19,511 bases of DNA from an uncultured Paracoccus sp. (GCA_934533075.1 CAKTBJ010000044.1:1-19511); one strand, 5' to 3'. Counted from the stretch's first letter, positions 6,846-15,870 are shown. The notes: generated from the letters alone by a model not told the origin. Translations and numbers: made by a program.

Positions 6846-8755
6846 AGAAGGCCTTTCGCGACGCCTATAACCGCGAGTTGGCCCTGCTCTATGAGCGGTC
6901 GGCCGAATTCGCCGAGGATTATCCGGGGCTGGCCGACCGGCTGGGCGGCCTGTTGCGCGACAATACCGACCCGGCGGTGGCCGGATTGCTGGAGGGCACC
7001 GCCTTCCTCGCCGCCCGCGTGCAGTTGCGCATGGACGAGCAGTTCCGCGAATTCACCACCGAGTTGCTGGAGCAGATCTTCCCCGACGCGCTGGCGCCGA
7101 TCCCCTCGGTGATGCTGGCGCGGGCCAACCCGCCGCCGGGCGTCAGCGGGCTGGAGGCGGGCCTGCGCTTTCCCGCCGGCTCGGTGATGGATGCGCGCTT
7201 CGTGGATGCCGAGCAGCGGGTTTCCTGCCGCTTCACCACCGCCGCCGATGTGACGCTTTGGCCGCTGGCCCTGGGCGAGGTCACCTATTTCGACCGCACC
7301 GGCCCGCTGGGGGCCTTGGGGCAGGACCCCGACAAGGCCACCCGCGCCGGTCTGGCCGTCGAGATCCTGCGCAACGACGGCGGCGCGCTGCGCGACCTGC
7401 CGATCCACGACCTGCCGATCCATTTCCTGGCCGAGATGGACCAGGCCATCGCCCTTTACGAGCAGGTGTTCTGCAACAGCATCCGCGCCTCGCTGCGCTG
7501 GCTGTCGCCCGCCGGCGACCCGGTTTTCCTGCGCCTGGCCCCCGACCAGATCGCCCAGATCGGCTTCGACGGCGAGGCGCGGCTGTTCCCGCGCGATCAG
7601 CGGCTGTTCTCGGGCTTTGCGGAACTGCGCGAGGCGGCGGTGTTCCCGCGCAAGTATCTGGGCCTGCGCCTGACGGGGCTGGAGCGCGCGCTTCGGGCCG
7701 TGCGCGCCGACCGGATGCAACTGGTGCTGGAATTCGCCCGTCCCGACCCGGTGCTGGCGGCGCGGCTGGACCCGGCGCATCTGGGGCTGTTCTGCACCCC
7801 GGCGGTGAACCTGTTCGAGGAAACCGCCAGTCAGGTCCGGCTGGACGACAAGCGCCACGAATTCGTCGTCACCCCCGATTCCACCCCGGTCACCCATTAC
7901 GAGATCCTGCGCCTGACCGAGGTGTTCGCCCATTACGCCACCGGCACCGAGAAGGTGGAGGTCCGCCCGCTCTACGCCCTGCCGGACGGCGACATTCCCC
8001 CGGCGCAGGCGCTTTACTATACCACCCGCCGGCGCGAGCGGCGGCTGACCGTGCACGAGCGCCGCTTCGGCCTGCGCCAGCGTTACCGGGGCACCGAGAC
8101 CCTGATCTCGCTTTACGAGCCGCCGGGAACCGAGCGCGGCGCGCGGGCGCAGCGGTTGCAGATCAAGGCCCTGTGCTCGAACCGGCACCTGCCGGAGTTG
8201 CTGCCGCTGGCCGGGTCGCGCGGGGATTTCTTCTTCACCGACGACACCAATGTCACGCTGGACTGCATGGCCGGCCCGACCATGCCGCGCGAGGCGATGA
8301 CGGAACTGGACACGCGCGGCCCGCACCGGGCGCAGGCCGGCGACATCCATTGGCGGCTGATCTCCTATCTGGCGCTGAACCATTTCGGACTGGACGACCG
8401 CGCCGGGCGCGATGCCGCCGCCAGCTTGCGCGAATTGCTGTCGCTGTTCGCCGACCTGTCGGACGCGGTGACCGAGGTGCAGATCGGCGGGCTGCGCCGG
8501 GTCGAGACGCGGCCCGTCACCCGCTCGATCCGGCGCGGCGAGGGCTATTATCCGGCGCGCGGGCTGGAGATCACGCTGGGTTTCGACGAGACCGCCTTCG
8601 AGGGCAGCGGCATGATCCTGCTGGCCTCGGTTCTGGACCGTTTCCTGGCCGAATATGCCGCCGTGAACAGCTTTACCCAGACCGTCGCCACCAGCCTGCA
8701 ACGCGGCGAGATCAAGCGGTTTCCGCCCCGCACCGGGCAGGGGCCGCTGCTGTGA
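6842..8755 (+). CDS. tssF: T6SS baseplate protein TssF (VasA/ImpG)
   Basis: A 637-residue baseplate subunit that forms the wedge with TssG and TssE in the cytoplasm. The N-terminus is typical of the family: FRDAYNRELALLYERSAEFAEDYP (residues 5-28), then DPAVAGLLEGTAFLAARVQLRMDEQF and a LLEQIFPDALAPIPS segment. Middle and C-terminal landmarks include FCTPAVNLFEETASQVRLDD and the RRGEGYYPARGLEITL block. The length is within the usual 580-640 range and I see no frameshift. It starts inside the tssE stop (ATGA) and its own stop overlaps the GTG start of tssG, so the three wedge components are translationally coupled. Confidence 0.95.
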   Translation: MKKAFRDAYNRELALLYERSAEFAEDYPGLADRLGGLLRDNTDPAVAGLLEGTAFLAARVQLRMDEQFREFTTELLEQIFPDALAPIPSVMLARANPPPGVSGLEAGLRFPAGSVMDARFVDAEQRVSCRFTTAADVTLWPLALGEVTYFDRTGPLGALGQDPDKATRAGLAVEILRNDGGALRDLPIHDLPIHFLAEMDQAIALYEQVFCNSIRASLRWLSPAGDPVFLRLAPDQIAQIGFDGEARLFPRDQRLFSGFAELREAAVFPRKYLGLRLTGLERALRAVRADRMQLVLEFARPDPVLAARLDPAHLGLFCTPAVNLFEETASQVRLDDKRHEFVVTPDSTPVTHYEILRLTEVFAHYATGTEKVEVRPLYALPDGDIPPAQALYYTTRRRERRLTVHERRFGLRQRYRGTETLISLYEPPGTERGARAQRLQIKALCSNRHLPELLPLAGSRGDFFFTDDTNVTLDCMAGPTMPREAMTELDTRGPHRAQAGDIHWRLISYLALNHFGLDDRAGRDAAASLRELLSLFADLSDAVTEVQIGGLRRVETRPVTRSIRRGEGYYPARGLEITLGFDETAFEGSGMILLASVLDRFLAEYAAVNSFTQTVATSLQRGEIKRFPPRTGQGPLL

Positions 8756-9747
8756 GCGGCGGCCTGCGCGATCGCGGCTGGCTGACCACGCTGCGCCGGG
8801 TCGAGCGCGAGACCCGCGGCCCGCGCATCGGGCGCAATACCCGGCTGGCGCAGGAGGCGGTGCGGCTGGGGCAGGACCCGTTCCTGGCCTTCCCGGCCGA
8901 GGATTTCACCCCGCCGCGCGACGAGGCGCCCGGCCCCGCCGGGCTGCCGCGCCAGATGCGCACGCCGATCTTCGGCCTGTTCGGTCCCTTCGGCGCGCTG
9001 CCCCTGACCACCACCGAGGAGGTGGCGCGCTGGCTGGCGGCGGGCGATGCCGCCTTCACCGAGTTTGCCGATATCTTCGCCGCCCGCTTCATCCAGCTGC
9101 ATTTCCGGGCTTGGTCGGACGCGCATCCGATCAGCCAGCACGACCGCCCCGACGACGACCGCTTTCAGGCCTATGTCGGGGCGGTGGCCGGGGTGGCGAC
9201 GCCGGCCTTCCGCCACCATGACGGGCTGCCGGACACCGCGCGGCTGCCGCTGGTCAGCCTGTTCGGCGGCCGGGTGCGCAGCCCGGTGCGGCTGCGCCAG
9301 ATGATCGCCACCCATCTGGGCCTCGATGTCCGGGTCGAGGAGCATGTCGCCGGCTGGCTGGATTTCGAGGCCGGCGACCTGTCGCGGCTGGGCGCGCGCG
9401 GGCAACTGGGGCGGGACGCCTTCCTCGGCTCGAAGCTGTGCTCGGTCAACGAGACCATCCGCCTGCATATCCGCACCGCCAGCCTGGCCCAGTATCGGCG
9501 CATGCTGCCGGGCGCGCCCGGCGCCGGCCGGCTGGCCGAGATCGTGTTCTGGTATCTGGGCAAGACGCTGGACGTGGAGGTGGCGCTGTCGCTGCCCGCC
9601 GATCAGGTCGAGGGCGCCCGGCTGGGCGTGTCGGCCAATCTCGGCTGGATGGCCGCCCTGCCGCGCCGCCCCGAACCCGGTGCCCCGCCCGACGCGATGG
9701 TCGAGGCCGCGCGGTTTCGCCTGTGCCTCGATACGCCCCATAACTGA
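8752..9747 (+). CDS. tssG: T6SS baseplate protein TssG (VasB/ImpH)
   Basis: A 331-residue protein starting at a GTG that overlaps the tssF stop (GTGA). TssG is the second large baseplate-wedge subunit, two copies of which bind TssF. Family landmarks are the early R-x-G-x-x-x-x-LAF pattern (GQDPFLAFPAEDF, about residues 40-52), then FGLFGPFGALPLT (about 73-85), then FADIFAARFIQLHFRAW (about 104-120), and later LGRDAFLGSKLC. The C-terminal half is less conserved, as usual. The frame is open well upstream into tssF, but the family N-terminus and the coupled GTG support this start. Eleven bases containing AAGGAA separate it from tssH. Confidence 0.93.
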   Translation: MSGGLRDRGWLTTLRRVERETRGPRIGRNTRLAQEAVRLGQDPFLAFPAEDFTPPRDEAPGPAGLPRQMRTPIFGLFGPFGALPLTTTEEVARWLAAGDAAFTEFADIFAARFIQLHFRAWSDAHPISQHDRPDDDRFQAYVGAVAGVATPAFRHHDGLPDTARLPLVSLFGGRVRSPVRLRQMIATHLGLDVRVEEHVAGWLDFEAGDLSRLGARGQLGRDAFLGSKLCSVNETIRLHIRTASLAQYRRMLPGAPGAGRLAEIVFWYLGKTLDVEVALSLPADQVEGARLGVSANLGWMAALPRRPEPGAPPDAMVEAARFRLCLDTPHN

Positions 9748-9758
9748 AGGAACCCGCC

Positions 9759-12614
9759 ATGCCCGAAATCAGCATCGAGACCTATGCCGGCAAGATGAAC
9801 CGCGCCGGCTATGACGCCTTCCTTCAGGCGATGCGCCACGCCCGCGCCGAGGGCAACCGCAATGTGGAGCTGTGCCACTGGATGTTCCATGTCCTGTCCA
9901 ACCAGAACAGCGACGTGTCGGTGACGCTGGCGGCGCTGAAGCTGGACCGGGGCCGGGCGCTGAAGGATCTGGACCGGGCGATGGCGGCCCTGCGCAAGGG
10001 GGTGACGGAAAGCCCCGGCATCGCCGATACGCTGGGCGATGCGCTGAACCACGCCTGGACCTATGCGACGCTGTTCTTCGGCGAAGTGCAGATCAGGACC
10101 GGGCATGCCTTGGTGGCCGCCCTGTCGGACCCGCATCTGCGGCGCGAGCTGATCACCGCCTGCCCGGTGATGGCGGAGATCGGCATCGACCAGCTGTCGC
10201 GCGAGACGCGCAGCCTCTGGCAAGGCTCCGAGGAGGAGGCGATGCGGCCGATGGACGGCTCGGGGCTGACGGCGCCGGGCACGGGCGCGCAAGCGGGGCA
10301 GGGCGGTGCGGCGACGCCTCTGGGGCGCTTTGCCCATGACATGACCGCGCAGGCCGAGGCCGGCACGCTGGACCCGGTGCGCGGCCGCGACGAGGAAATC
10401 CGCCAGATCGTCGATATCCTGCTGCGCCGGCGCCAGAACAACCCGATCCTGACCGGCGAGGCCGGCGTGGGCAAGACCGCCGTGGTCGAGGGCTTCGCGC
10501 AGCGGCTGGCGGCGGGGGACGTGCCGCCGGCTCTGGCGGGGACGCGGCTTTATTCGCTGGACATTCAGGCCATGCAGGCGGGCGCCTCCATGAAGGGCGA
10601 GTTCGAGCAGCGGCTGAAATCGGTGATCGATGAGGTGCAGGCCAGCCCCGTCCCGATCATCCTGCTCATCGACGAGGCGCATATGCTGGTCGGCGCCGGC
10701 GGCGCGCAGGGCACCGGCGACGCCGCGAACCTGCTCAAGCCTGCCCTGGCGCGCGGCACCCTGCGCACCATCGCCGCGACCACCTGGGCCGAATACCGCA
10801 ACCACTTCGAGAAGGACCCCGCGCTGACCCGCCGCTTCCAGCCGATTCAGGTGGACGAGCCGGACGTTGCCCGCGCCTGCACGATGATCCGGGGCATTCT
10901 GGCGCCGATGGAGGCGCATCACCGGGTGCGGATCTCCGACGAGGCCATCGTGGCGGCGGTGTCGCTGTCGGCGCGCTATATCCCGGCGCGGCAACTGCCC
11001 GACAAGGCGGTGTCGCTGCTGGATACGGCTTGCGCGCGGGTGGCGATCTCGCAGGCCGCGACGCCGGCCCGCATCGCCGACCTGCGCGCCGCCATCGCCG
11101 CGCTGGAGATGGAGGCCGAGGCCAAGACCCGCGCCCGCGATCTGGGCGAGGATGCCGGCGAGCGGCTGGCCGAGATCGCCACCGAGATCGCCGCCAGGAC
11201 GGCGGCGCTGGCCGAGGCCGAGGCCGAGCATGGCGTCGAGCAGGCGCTTGTGGGCGACATCCTGTCGCTGCGCGAGGCGCTGGCGAAGGCCGAGGCCGAG
11301 GCGCCGAAGGCCCCGGCGGAGGAAGCCGAGGCCGATGAGGCAACGCCTTCGCCCGACGCTCCTGCCGGAACCGATGCGGATGCCATGCCTGCCGAGGCGG
11401 AGGCAGTCGCCGCCGGGGCCGCGCCGGCCGATGAATGGGCCGCCCCGCCAGCCTCGGAGGCCGGGACCGCATTCCAGGCGGCTGCCGGACCGGCAGGGAT
11501 GGAGGCCGAACCCTTGGCGGAAACCCCCGACGCCCTGCGCGCCCGCCTGCGCGAAAAGCTGTCCGAACTGGCCGCCCGCGCGCCCGATTCGCGGATGATC
11601 TTCCCGCATGTGGACGAGCAGGCGGTGGCCTCGGTGGTCTCGGACTGGACCGGCATTCCGGCGGGCCGCATGGTCGCGGACGAGTTGCAGGCCGTGCTGC
11701 GCCTGTCCGACCACCTGCGCGAGCGGGTGATCGGGCAGGATCACGGGCTGCGCATGATCGCGCGCCGGATCGAGACCAGCCGCGCCGGCCTCGCCAATCC
11801 GCAGAAACCCATCGGGGTGTTCATGCTCTGCGGTCCCTCGGGCGTCGGCAAGACGGAAACCGCGCTGGCCCTGGCCGAACAGCTTTACGGCGGCGAGCAG
11901 AACGTCATCACCATCAACATGTCCGAGTTCCAGGAGGCGCATTCCGTCAGCCTGCTGAAAGGTGCGCCCCCCGGCTATGTCGGCTATGGCGAGGGCGGGC
12001 GCCTGACCGAGGCGGTGCGGCGCAAGCCCTATTCCGTGGTGCTGCTGGACGAGATCGAGAAGGCGCACCCGGACGTGCACGAGCTGTTCTTCCAGGTCTT
12101 CGACAAGGGCATGATGGAGGACGGCAACGGCCGCGCCATCAATTTCCGCAACACGCTGATCCTGCTGACCTCGAATGTCGGCACCGACACGATCATGCGC
12201 ATGATGCCCGATGGCGGTGACCCCGATCTGGACTCGGTGAACGAGTCGCTGAAGCCCGACCTGCTTCAGGTCTTTCCGCCGGCGCTGCTGGGGCGGATCG
12301 TGACAATTCCCTATGTTCCGCTTTCGGCGGATGTGCTGGCCGGGATCACGCGGCTGAAGCTTGGCTCCGTGGTGCGCCGGATGCGCGACAGCCACGGCGC
12401 GCGGCTGGGCTGGGAGGAGGCGGTGATCGACCGCATCGTCGCCGCCTGCCGCGATCCCGACAGCGGCGGGCGGATGATCGACAACATCATCACCAACTCG
12501 ATCCTGCCCGACCTGTCGCGCGAGGTGCTGTCGCGCATGGTCGCCGGGCAGGAGATGGGCGACGTGACCATCGTGGCCCCCGAGGGCGCGGGCTTCGCCT
12601 ATCGGTTTACCTGA
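9759..12614 (+). CDS. tssH: T6SS AAA+ ATPase TssH (ClpV)
   Basis: A 951-residue Hsp100-family ATPase that disassembles contracted TssB/TssC sheaths for reuse. The N-terminal Clp-N-like domain (about 1-160) includes LCHWMFHVL. The first AAA+ module has Walker A GEAGVGKT (233-240, K239) and Walker B D305-E306 in IDEAH. A coiled-coil middle domain follows, interrupted by an Ala/Glu/Pro-rich low-complexity stretch (about 512-592). The second AAA+ module has Walker A GPSGVGKT (692-699, K698) and Walker B D764-E765 in LLDEIEKAH, then the C-terminal D2-small domain. The WTGIPAGRMV motif before module two is typical of ClpB/ClpV. At 951 residues it is longer than most ClpV proteins (about 850-900), and the insert accounts for the excess. 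It is the last T6SS gene in the window. Confidence 0.96.
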   Translation: MPEISIETYAGKMNRAGYDAFLQAMRHARAEGNRNVELCHWMFHVLSNQNSDVSVTLAALKLDRGRALKDLDRAMAALRKGVTESPGIADTLGDALNHAWTYATLFFGEVQIRTGHALVAALSDPHLRRELITACPVMAEIGIDQLSRETRSLWQGSEEEAMRPMDGSGLTAPGTGAQAGQGGAATPLGRFAHDMTAQAEAGTLDPVRGRDEEIRQIVDILLRRRQNNPILTGEAGVGKTAVVEGFAQRLAAGDVPPALAGTRLYSLDIQAMQAGASMKGEFEQRLKSVIDEVQASPVPIILLIDEAHMLVGAGGAQGTGDAANLLKPALARGTLRTIAATTWAEYRNHFEKDPALTRRFQPIQVDEPDVARACTMIRGILAPMEAHHRVRISDEAIVAAVSLSARYIPARQLPDKAVSLLDTACARVAISQAATPARIADLRAAIAALEMEAEAKTRARDLGEDAGERLAEIATEIAARTAALAEAEAEHGVEQALVGDILSLREALAKAEAEAPKAPAEEAEADEATPSPDAPAGTDADAMPAEAEAVAAGAAPADEWAAPPASEAGTAFQAAAGPAGMEAEPLAETPDALRARLREKLSELAARAPDSRMIFPHVDEQAVASVVSDWTGIPAGRMVADELQAVLRLSDHLRERVIGQDHGLRMIARRIETSRAGLANPQKPIGVFMLCGPSGVGKTETALALAEQLYGGEQNVITINMSEFQEAHSVSLLKGAPPGYVGYGEGGRLTEAVRRKPYSVVLLDEIEKAHPDVHELFFQVFDKGMMEDGNGRAINFRNTLILLTSNVGTDTIMRMMPDGGDPDLDSVNESLKPDLLQVFPPALLGRIVTIPYVPLSADVLAGITRLKLGSVVRRMRDSHGARLGWEEAVIDRIVAACRDPDSGGRMIDNIITNSILPDLSREVLSRMVAGQEMGDVTIVAPEGAGFAYRFT

Positions 12615-12637
12615 CCGCGACAAGGCGTCTTTCTTTC

Positions 12638-12671
12638 GTCGTCGCGCGGTCCTAGAAGGGTCCGCGACGAC
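12638..12671. repeat. 9-bp inverted repeat in the hisC leader
   Basis: Perfect arms GTCGTCGCG (12638-12646) and CGCGACGAC (12663-12671) flank a 16-nt loop. The right arm ends directly against the hisC ribosome site AGGAG (12672-12676). There is no T-run on either strand, so it is not a standard terminator for tssH. An operator or a translational-control hairpin is possible. The role is inferred. Confidence 0.5.
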
Positions 12672-12685
12672 AGGAGTGTGCCGCG

Positions 12686-13792
12686 ATGAGTGCCGAGACC
12701 AGCCCCGTTCCGCCGCAGCCCGGCATCATGGAGATCAGGCCCTACAAGGGCGGCGCCAGCCATGTTCCGGGGATCGAGAACGTCATCAAGCTGTCCTCGA
12801 ACGAAAATCCGTTCGGGCCTTCGGACAAGGCGCGCGATGCGGTGATCCGTGCCGCGCATGGCATGCACCGCTATCCCTCGACCGATCACGTCCCGCTGCG
12901 CGCCGCCATCGGCGAGGTGCACGGGCTGGACCCCGAGCGCATCATCTGCGGCAACGGCAGCGACGAAATCCTGCACCTGCTGGCGCAATGCTATGCCGGG
13001 CCGGGCACCGAGGTCCTGTTCACCGAGCACGGCTTTTCCATATACAGGATCGTGGCGCTGGCCGCCGGCGCGCAGCCCGTCATCGCGCCCGAGCGCGAGC
13101 GGACCGTGGATGTCGATGCCCTGATCGCGCGCGCAAGCCCGGCGACGCGGCTGGTCTTCGTCACCAATCCCGGCAACCCGACCGGCACCATGATCGACGT
13201 GTCGGAGCTGGAGCGGCTGGCCCGCGCGGTGCCGCAGGCGCTGCTGGTCGTCGATTCGGCCTATGCGGAATATGCCGAGGCCTATGACGGCGGCGCGGAA
13301 CTGGCCACGCGGCTGCCCAACGTGTTCATGACGCGGACGTTTTCCAAGATCTACGGCCTCGGGGGCCTGCGCGTCGGCTGGGGCTATGGCGCGCCCGGCG
13401 TCATCGACGTGCTGAACCGGGTGCGCGGGCCGTTCAACCTGTCGCAGGTGGCGCTGGCCGGGGCCGAGGCCGCGATGCGCGACCGCGATCACGTCGCCCA
13501 TTGCAGGGCCGAGAACAGCCGCAACCGCGCCTGGCTGGCCGAGGCGCTGGCCGAGCGGGGCGTGCCCTCGGACACCTCGACGGCGAATTTCATCCTCGCC
13601 CGCTTCGCGGATGCCGGGACCGCCGATGCCTGCAATGCCGCGCTGCTGGCGGACGGGGTGATCGTGCGCGCGGTCGCCGGCTATGGCCTGCCCAACTGCC
13701 TGCGCATCACTATTGGCGACGAGGCGTCATGCCGGCGCGTGGCCCATGTCATCGGCCGCTTCATGGCCGAGCGGGCAGGGCAGCGCGCATGA
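12686..13792 (+). CDS. hisC: Histidinol-phosphate / aromatic amino acid aminotransferase HisC
   Basis: A 368-residue PLP-dependent class I/II aminotransferase. HisC converts imidazole-acetol phosphate to histidinol phosphate with glutamate; related enzymes also transaminate prephenate or phenylpyruvate. Motifs are [10 protein letters not shown] near the N-terminus (substrate/PLP contact), GNGSDEIL, the NPGNPTGT loop, DSAYAEY, and [14 protein letters not shown] with the Schiff-base lysine at K221. The length is normal. It starts 9 nt after an AGGAG site and overlaps tyrC by ATGA. The tyrC coupling suggests a role in phenylalanine/tyrosine synthesis as well as, or instead of, histidine. The sequence alone does not decide which substrate dominates. 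It lies 71 bp after tssH with no clear terminator between. Confidence 0.93.
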   Translation: MSAETSPVPPQPGIMEIRPYKGGASHVPGIENVIKLSSNENPFGPSDKARDAVIRAAHGMHRYPSTDHVPLRAAIGEVHGLDPERIICGNGSDEILHLLAQCYAGPGTEVLFTEHGFSIYRIVALAAGAQPVIAPERERTVDVDALIARASPATRLVFVTNPGNPTGTMIDVSELERLARAVPQALLVVDSAYAEYAEAYDGGAELATRLPNVFMTRTFSKIYGLGGLRVGWGYGAPGVIDVLNRVRGPFNLSQVALAGAEAAMRDRDHVAHCRAENSRNRAWLAEALAERGVPSDTSTANFILARFADAGTADACNAALLADGVIVRAVAGYGLPNCLRITIGDEASCRRVAHVIGRFMAERAGQRA

Positions 13793-14715
13793 GCGAGGCA
13801 CCGCCCTTTCGCCATGTGGCGTTGATCGGGCTGGGGCTGATCGCCTCGTCGATGGCGCATGCGCTGCGGCTGGTCTGGCCCGATCTGCGCATCACCGGCT
13901 TTGCCCGCAGCACCGGGACCCGCGACGAGGCCCGCCGCATCGGCTTTGCCGAGATCATGGACAGCGCCGCCGAGGCCGTGGCGGGCGCCGATCTGGTGGT
14001 GCTGGCGGTGCCGGTGGGGGCGATGGGCGCGGTGGCCGAGGCCATCGCCCCGCATCTGGCCCCCGGCTGCGTGGTCACGGATGTGGGTTCGGTCAAGCAG
14101 GCGGTGATCGCCGCCGTCGCCCCGCATCTGCCGGCGCATGTGCATTTCGTCCCCTCGCACCCGCTGGCGGGGACCGAGCATTCCGGCCCGGCCTCGGGCT
14201 TTGCCGCGCTGTTCCGGGGCCGCTGGTGGCTGGTCACGCCGCTGCCGGAGACCGATCCCGACGCGCAGGCGCGGCTGGAGGCGCTGATCCGCGCCACCGG
14301 CGCCCAGACCGAGGCGATGGACCCGGCCCATCACGACCTGGTGCTGGCCGTGACCAGCCACGCGCCGCATCTTATCGCCTATACGATGGTGGGCGTGGCC
14401 GATCACCTGCGCCGCGTCACCGAGGGCGAGGTCATCAAGTATTCCGCCGCCGGCTTCCGCGACTTCACCCGCATCGCCGCCAGCGACCCGACGATGTGGC
14501 GCGACGTGTTCCTGCACAACAAGGAGGCCACGCTGGACGTGCTGGGCCGCTTTGCCGAGGAGCTGTTCGTGCTGCAACGCGCCATTCGCATGGGCGACGG
14601 GCAGATGCTGTTCGACTATTTCACCCGCACCCGCGCGATCCGGCGCGGCATCGTCGAGGCCGGGCAGGACACCGCCGCCCCCGATTTCGGCCGCATCGCC
14701 CCGCCCGAGGGCTGA
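13789..14715 (+). CDS. tyrC: Prephenate/arogenate (cyclohexadienyl) dehydrogenase
   Basis: A 308-residue NAD(P)-dependent dehydrogenase of the TyrA/TyrC family, performing oxidative decarboxylation of prephenate or arogenate in tyrosine synthesis. The Rossmann nucleotide-binding loop is G14-L-G16-L-I-A19. TDVGSVK and the [11 protein letters not shown] block (H124, in the family's catalytic-site region) follow. SHAPH (H191, H194) and the helical C-terminal dimerisation domain complete it. No ACT or chorismate-mutase domain is attached, so it is the monofunctional form. It overlaps hisC by ATGA and so is probably cotranslated with it. Its stop lies 3 bp from the stop of the convergent minus-strand gene. 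Prephenate versus arogenate preference cannot be read from the sequence. Confidence 0.92.
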   Translation: MSEAPPFRHVALIGLGLIASSMAHALRLVWPDLRITGFARSTGTRDEARRIGFAEIMDSAAEAVAGADLVVLAVPVGAMGAVAEAIAPHLAPGCVVTDVGSVKQAVIAAVAPHLPAHVHFVPSHPLAGTEHSGPASGFAALFRGRWWLVTPLPETDPDAQARLEALIRATGAQTEAMDPAHHDLVLAVTSHAPHLIAYTMVGVADHLRRVTEGEVIKYSAAGFRDFTRIAASDPTMWRDVFLHNKEATLDVLGRFAEELFVLQRAIRMGDGQMLFDYFTRTRAIRRGIVEAGQDTAAPDFGRIAPPEG

Positions 14716-14718
14716 GCC

Positions 14719-15798
14719 TCAGGGCTGCCCGCGTTGCAGCAGGGCGCCCAGGGCGAGGCTGCCGAGGTAGATCTGGCCGTCCTCGATCCGCAGCGGCACC
14801 CGCGTCACGCCTTCGGGCCGGGGCGGGATATGCGGATTGCCGGCGGGCCGGCGCAGCGCGACCAGGTTGGGCGAACTGATCGGGGTTTGCGGCGCGGGAT
14901 CGGCGCCCTCGGCCTCGCGGGCGACGGTTTCCAGCGCGGTGGCGGTCAATTGCGCGTAATCCAGCGGCAGATAACCGGCATGGGCCAGCCCGAGGATGAA
15001 ATCGCGCAGGGCCGTCGAATCCAGCGCCAGCTCGCCATTGACCATGCCGGACGGCGTGCGCGCCAACTGGCCCCAGACCCGCATCTCGGCCCCGTCCACG
15101 CTGATGCGCAGCCCGTCGAAGCTGGCGCCCAGCACCCGCGGCGGCATGCGCCCGCGCGGCGTGATCACGTTCGAGACCCACAGCGTCAGCGGCCCGTCGA
15201 TGTCGGTGGCGCCCGCGCGCTCGCCGCTCGGCTCTCCGATCTCCAGCATGCGGGCCAGCATGGGCAGGTTCAGGCCCTCGATGGTGCTGTCGATGCGATA
15301 GGCGGCCTGCACCTCGGCCGGGACCACGGCGCCGTAATTGGTCAGCCGCGCCTCGATCCGGGCCTGCGCGGCAATGGGGCGGTCGTCCAGCCGCGCATCC
15401 CGCGCATCCAGCCCCGCCGCGACCAGGGCCATGTTTCGGAACGGGGAAAACCGCGCCTGCACCTGCCCGCCGGCGAATGTCACCACGCGCTGCCAGTTGG
15501 GATCGACCAGCGTGACCTGTGCCGGCAGGCTGGCATGGGGCACGTTCCAGGCCAGCGAGGGCACCCAGAGATCGACCTCCGACAGTTCCAGCTGCTGCCA
15601 CTCGCCCACCGGCACCGTCACGCCGGTCAGGCGGCCGCCGATCCGCGCCGGATCGGCCAGCATCGCGGCCTCGCCCAGCCCCATCTGCCCCTCGGCGGCC
15701 AGCTTGCGCGCCTGCCGGACCAGCATGAACTCGGCCGCCGCGGCCGCCAGCACGACCAGCACCAGCACGATCGCCACGATACGCAGCAGCAGTTTCAT
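14719..15798 (-). CDS. DUF2125 family membrane-anchored protein
   Basis: A 359-residue protein of unknown function. A short basic N-terminus and one hydrophobic helix (about residues 4-26) suggest an uncleaved signal anchor with the rest in the periplasm. The body is beta-strand rich, with repeated amphipathic strands and GxL/V patterns, and resembles the DUF2125 family of alphaproteobacteria. Its usual neighbours in Rhodobacterales, tyrC and a ChaC-like gene, flank it here too. The start at 15798 is chosen over the in-frame ATG at 15816 because AGGGAG (reverse complement of 15805-15810) is spaced 6 nt from it. I see no catalytic motif. The family assignment is from pattern memory, and a role at the cell envelope is inference. 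Confidence 0.8.
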   Translation of the reverse strand: MKLLLRIVAIVLVLVVLAAAAAEFMLVRQARKLAAEGQMGLGEAAMLADPARIGGRLTGVTVPVGEWQQLELSEVDLWVPSLAWNVPHASLPAQVTLVDPNWQRVVTFAGGQVQARFSPFRNMALVAAGLDARDARLDDRPIAAQARIEARLTNYGAVVPAEVQAAYRIDSTIEGLNLPMLARMLEIGEPSGERAGATDIDGPLTLWVSNVITPRGRMPPRVLGASFDGLRISVDGAEMRVWGQLARTPSGMVNGELALDSTALRDFILGLAHAGYLPLDYAQLTATALETVAREAEGADPAPQTPISSPNLVALRRPAGNPHIPPRPEGVTRVPLRIEDGQIYLGSLALGALLQRGQP

Positions 15799-15804
15799 CG
15801 CGGT

Positions 15805-15810
15805 CTCCCT
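15805..15810 (-). promoter_or_regulatory. Ribosome binding site fixing the DUF2125 gene start
   Basis: On the minus strand this reads AGGGAG, with 6 nt before the ATG whose first base is 15798. The other in-frame ATG (first base 15816) lies upstream of this site, so translation from 15798 is favoured. Confidence 0.65.
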
Positions 15811-15813
15811 TTT

Positions 15814-15827
15814 CATCCGCCCGGATG
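15814..15827. repeat. Palindrome CATCCG-CC-CGGATG between divergent genes
   Basis: Perfect 6-bp arms with a 2-bp spacer lie in the 72-bp gap between the divergent DUF2125 and ChaC-like genes. A dimeric regulator site serving both directions is possible, but no family is recognisable. Nearby promoter elements are too weak to call. Confidence 0.4.
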
Positions 15828-15870
15828 CTGCCTTACAACAAAGCCGAGGGAAAGCGGCAAGGAGTCGGCG

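Noticed and set aside
9603..12623. Minus-strand open frame of 1006 codons opposite tssH
   Set aside because: The plus strand encodes an unmistakable ClpV with both Walker A and B sets. The antisense translation has no recognisable fold and a compositional bias expected of GC-rich shadows.
14719..15601. Alternative minus-strand frame overlapping the DUF2125 gene (326 codons)
   Set aside because: It has the wrong frame relative to the membrane-anchored product, an Arg/Ala/Gly-rich translation, and no ribosome site or motif.
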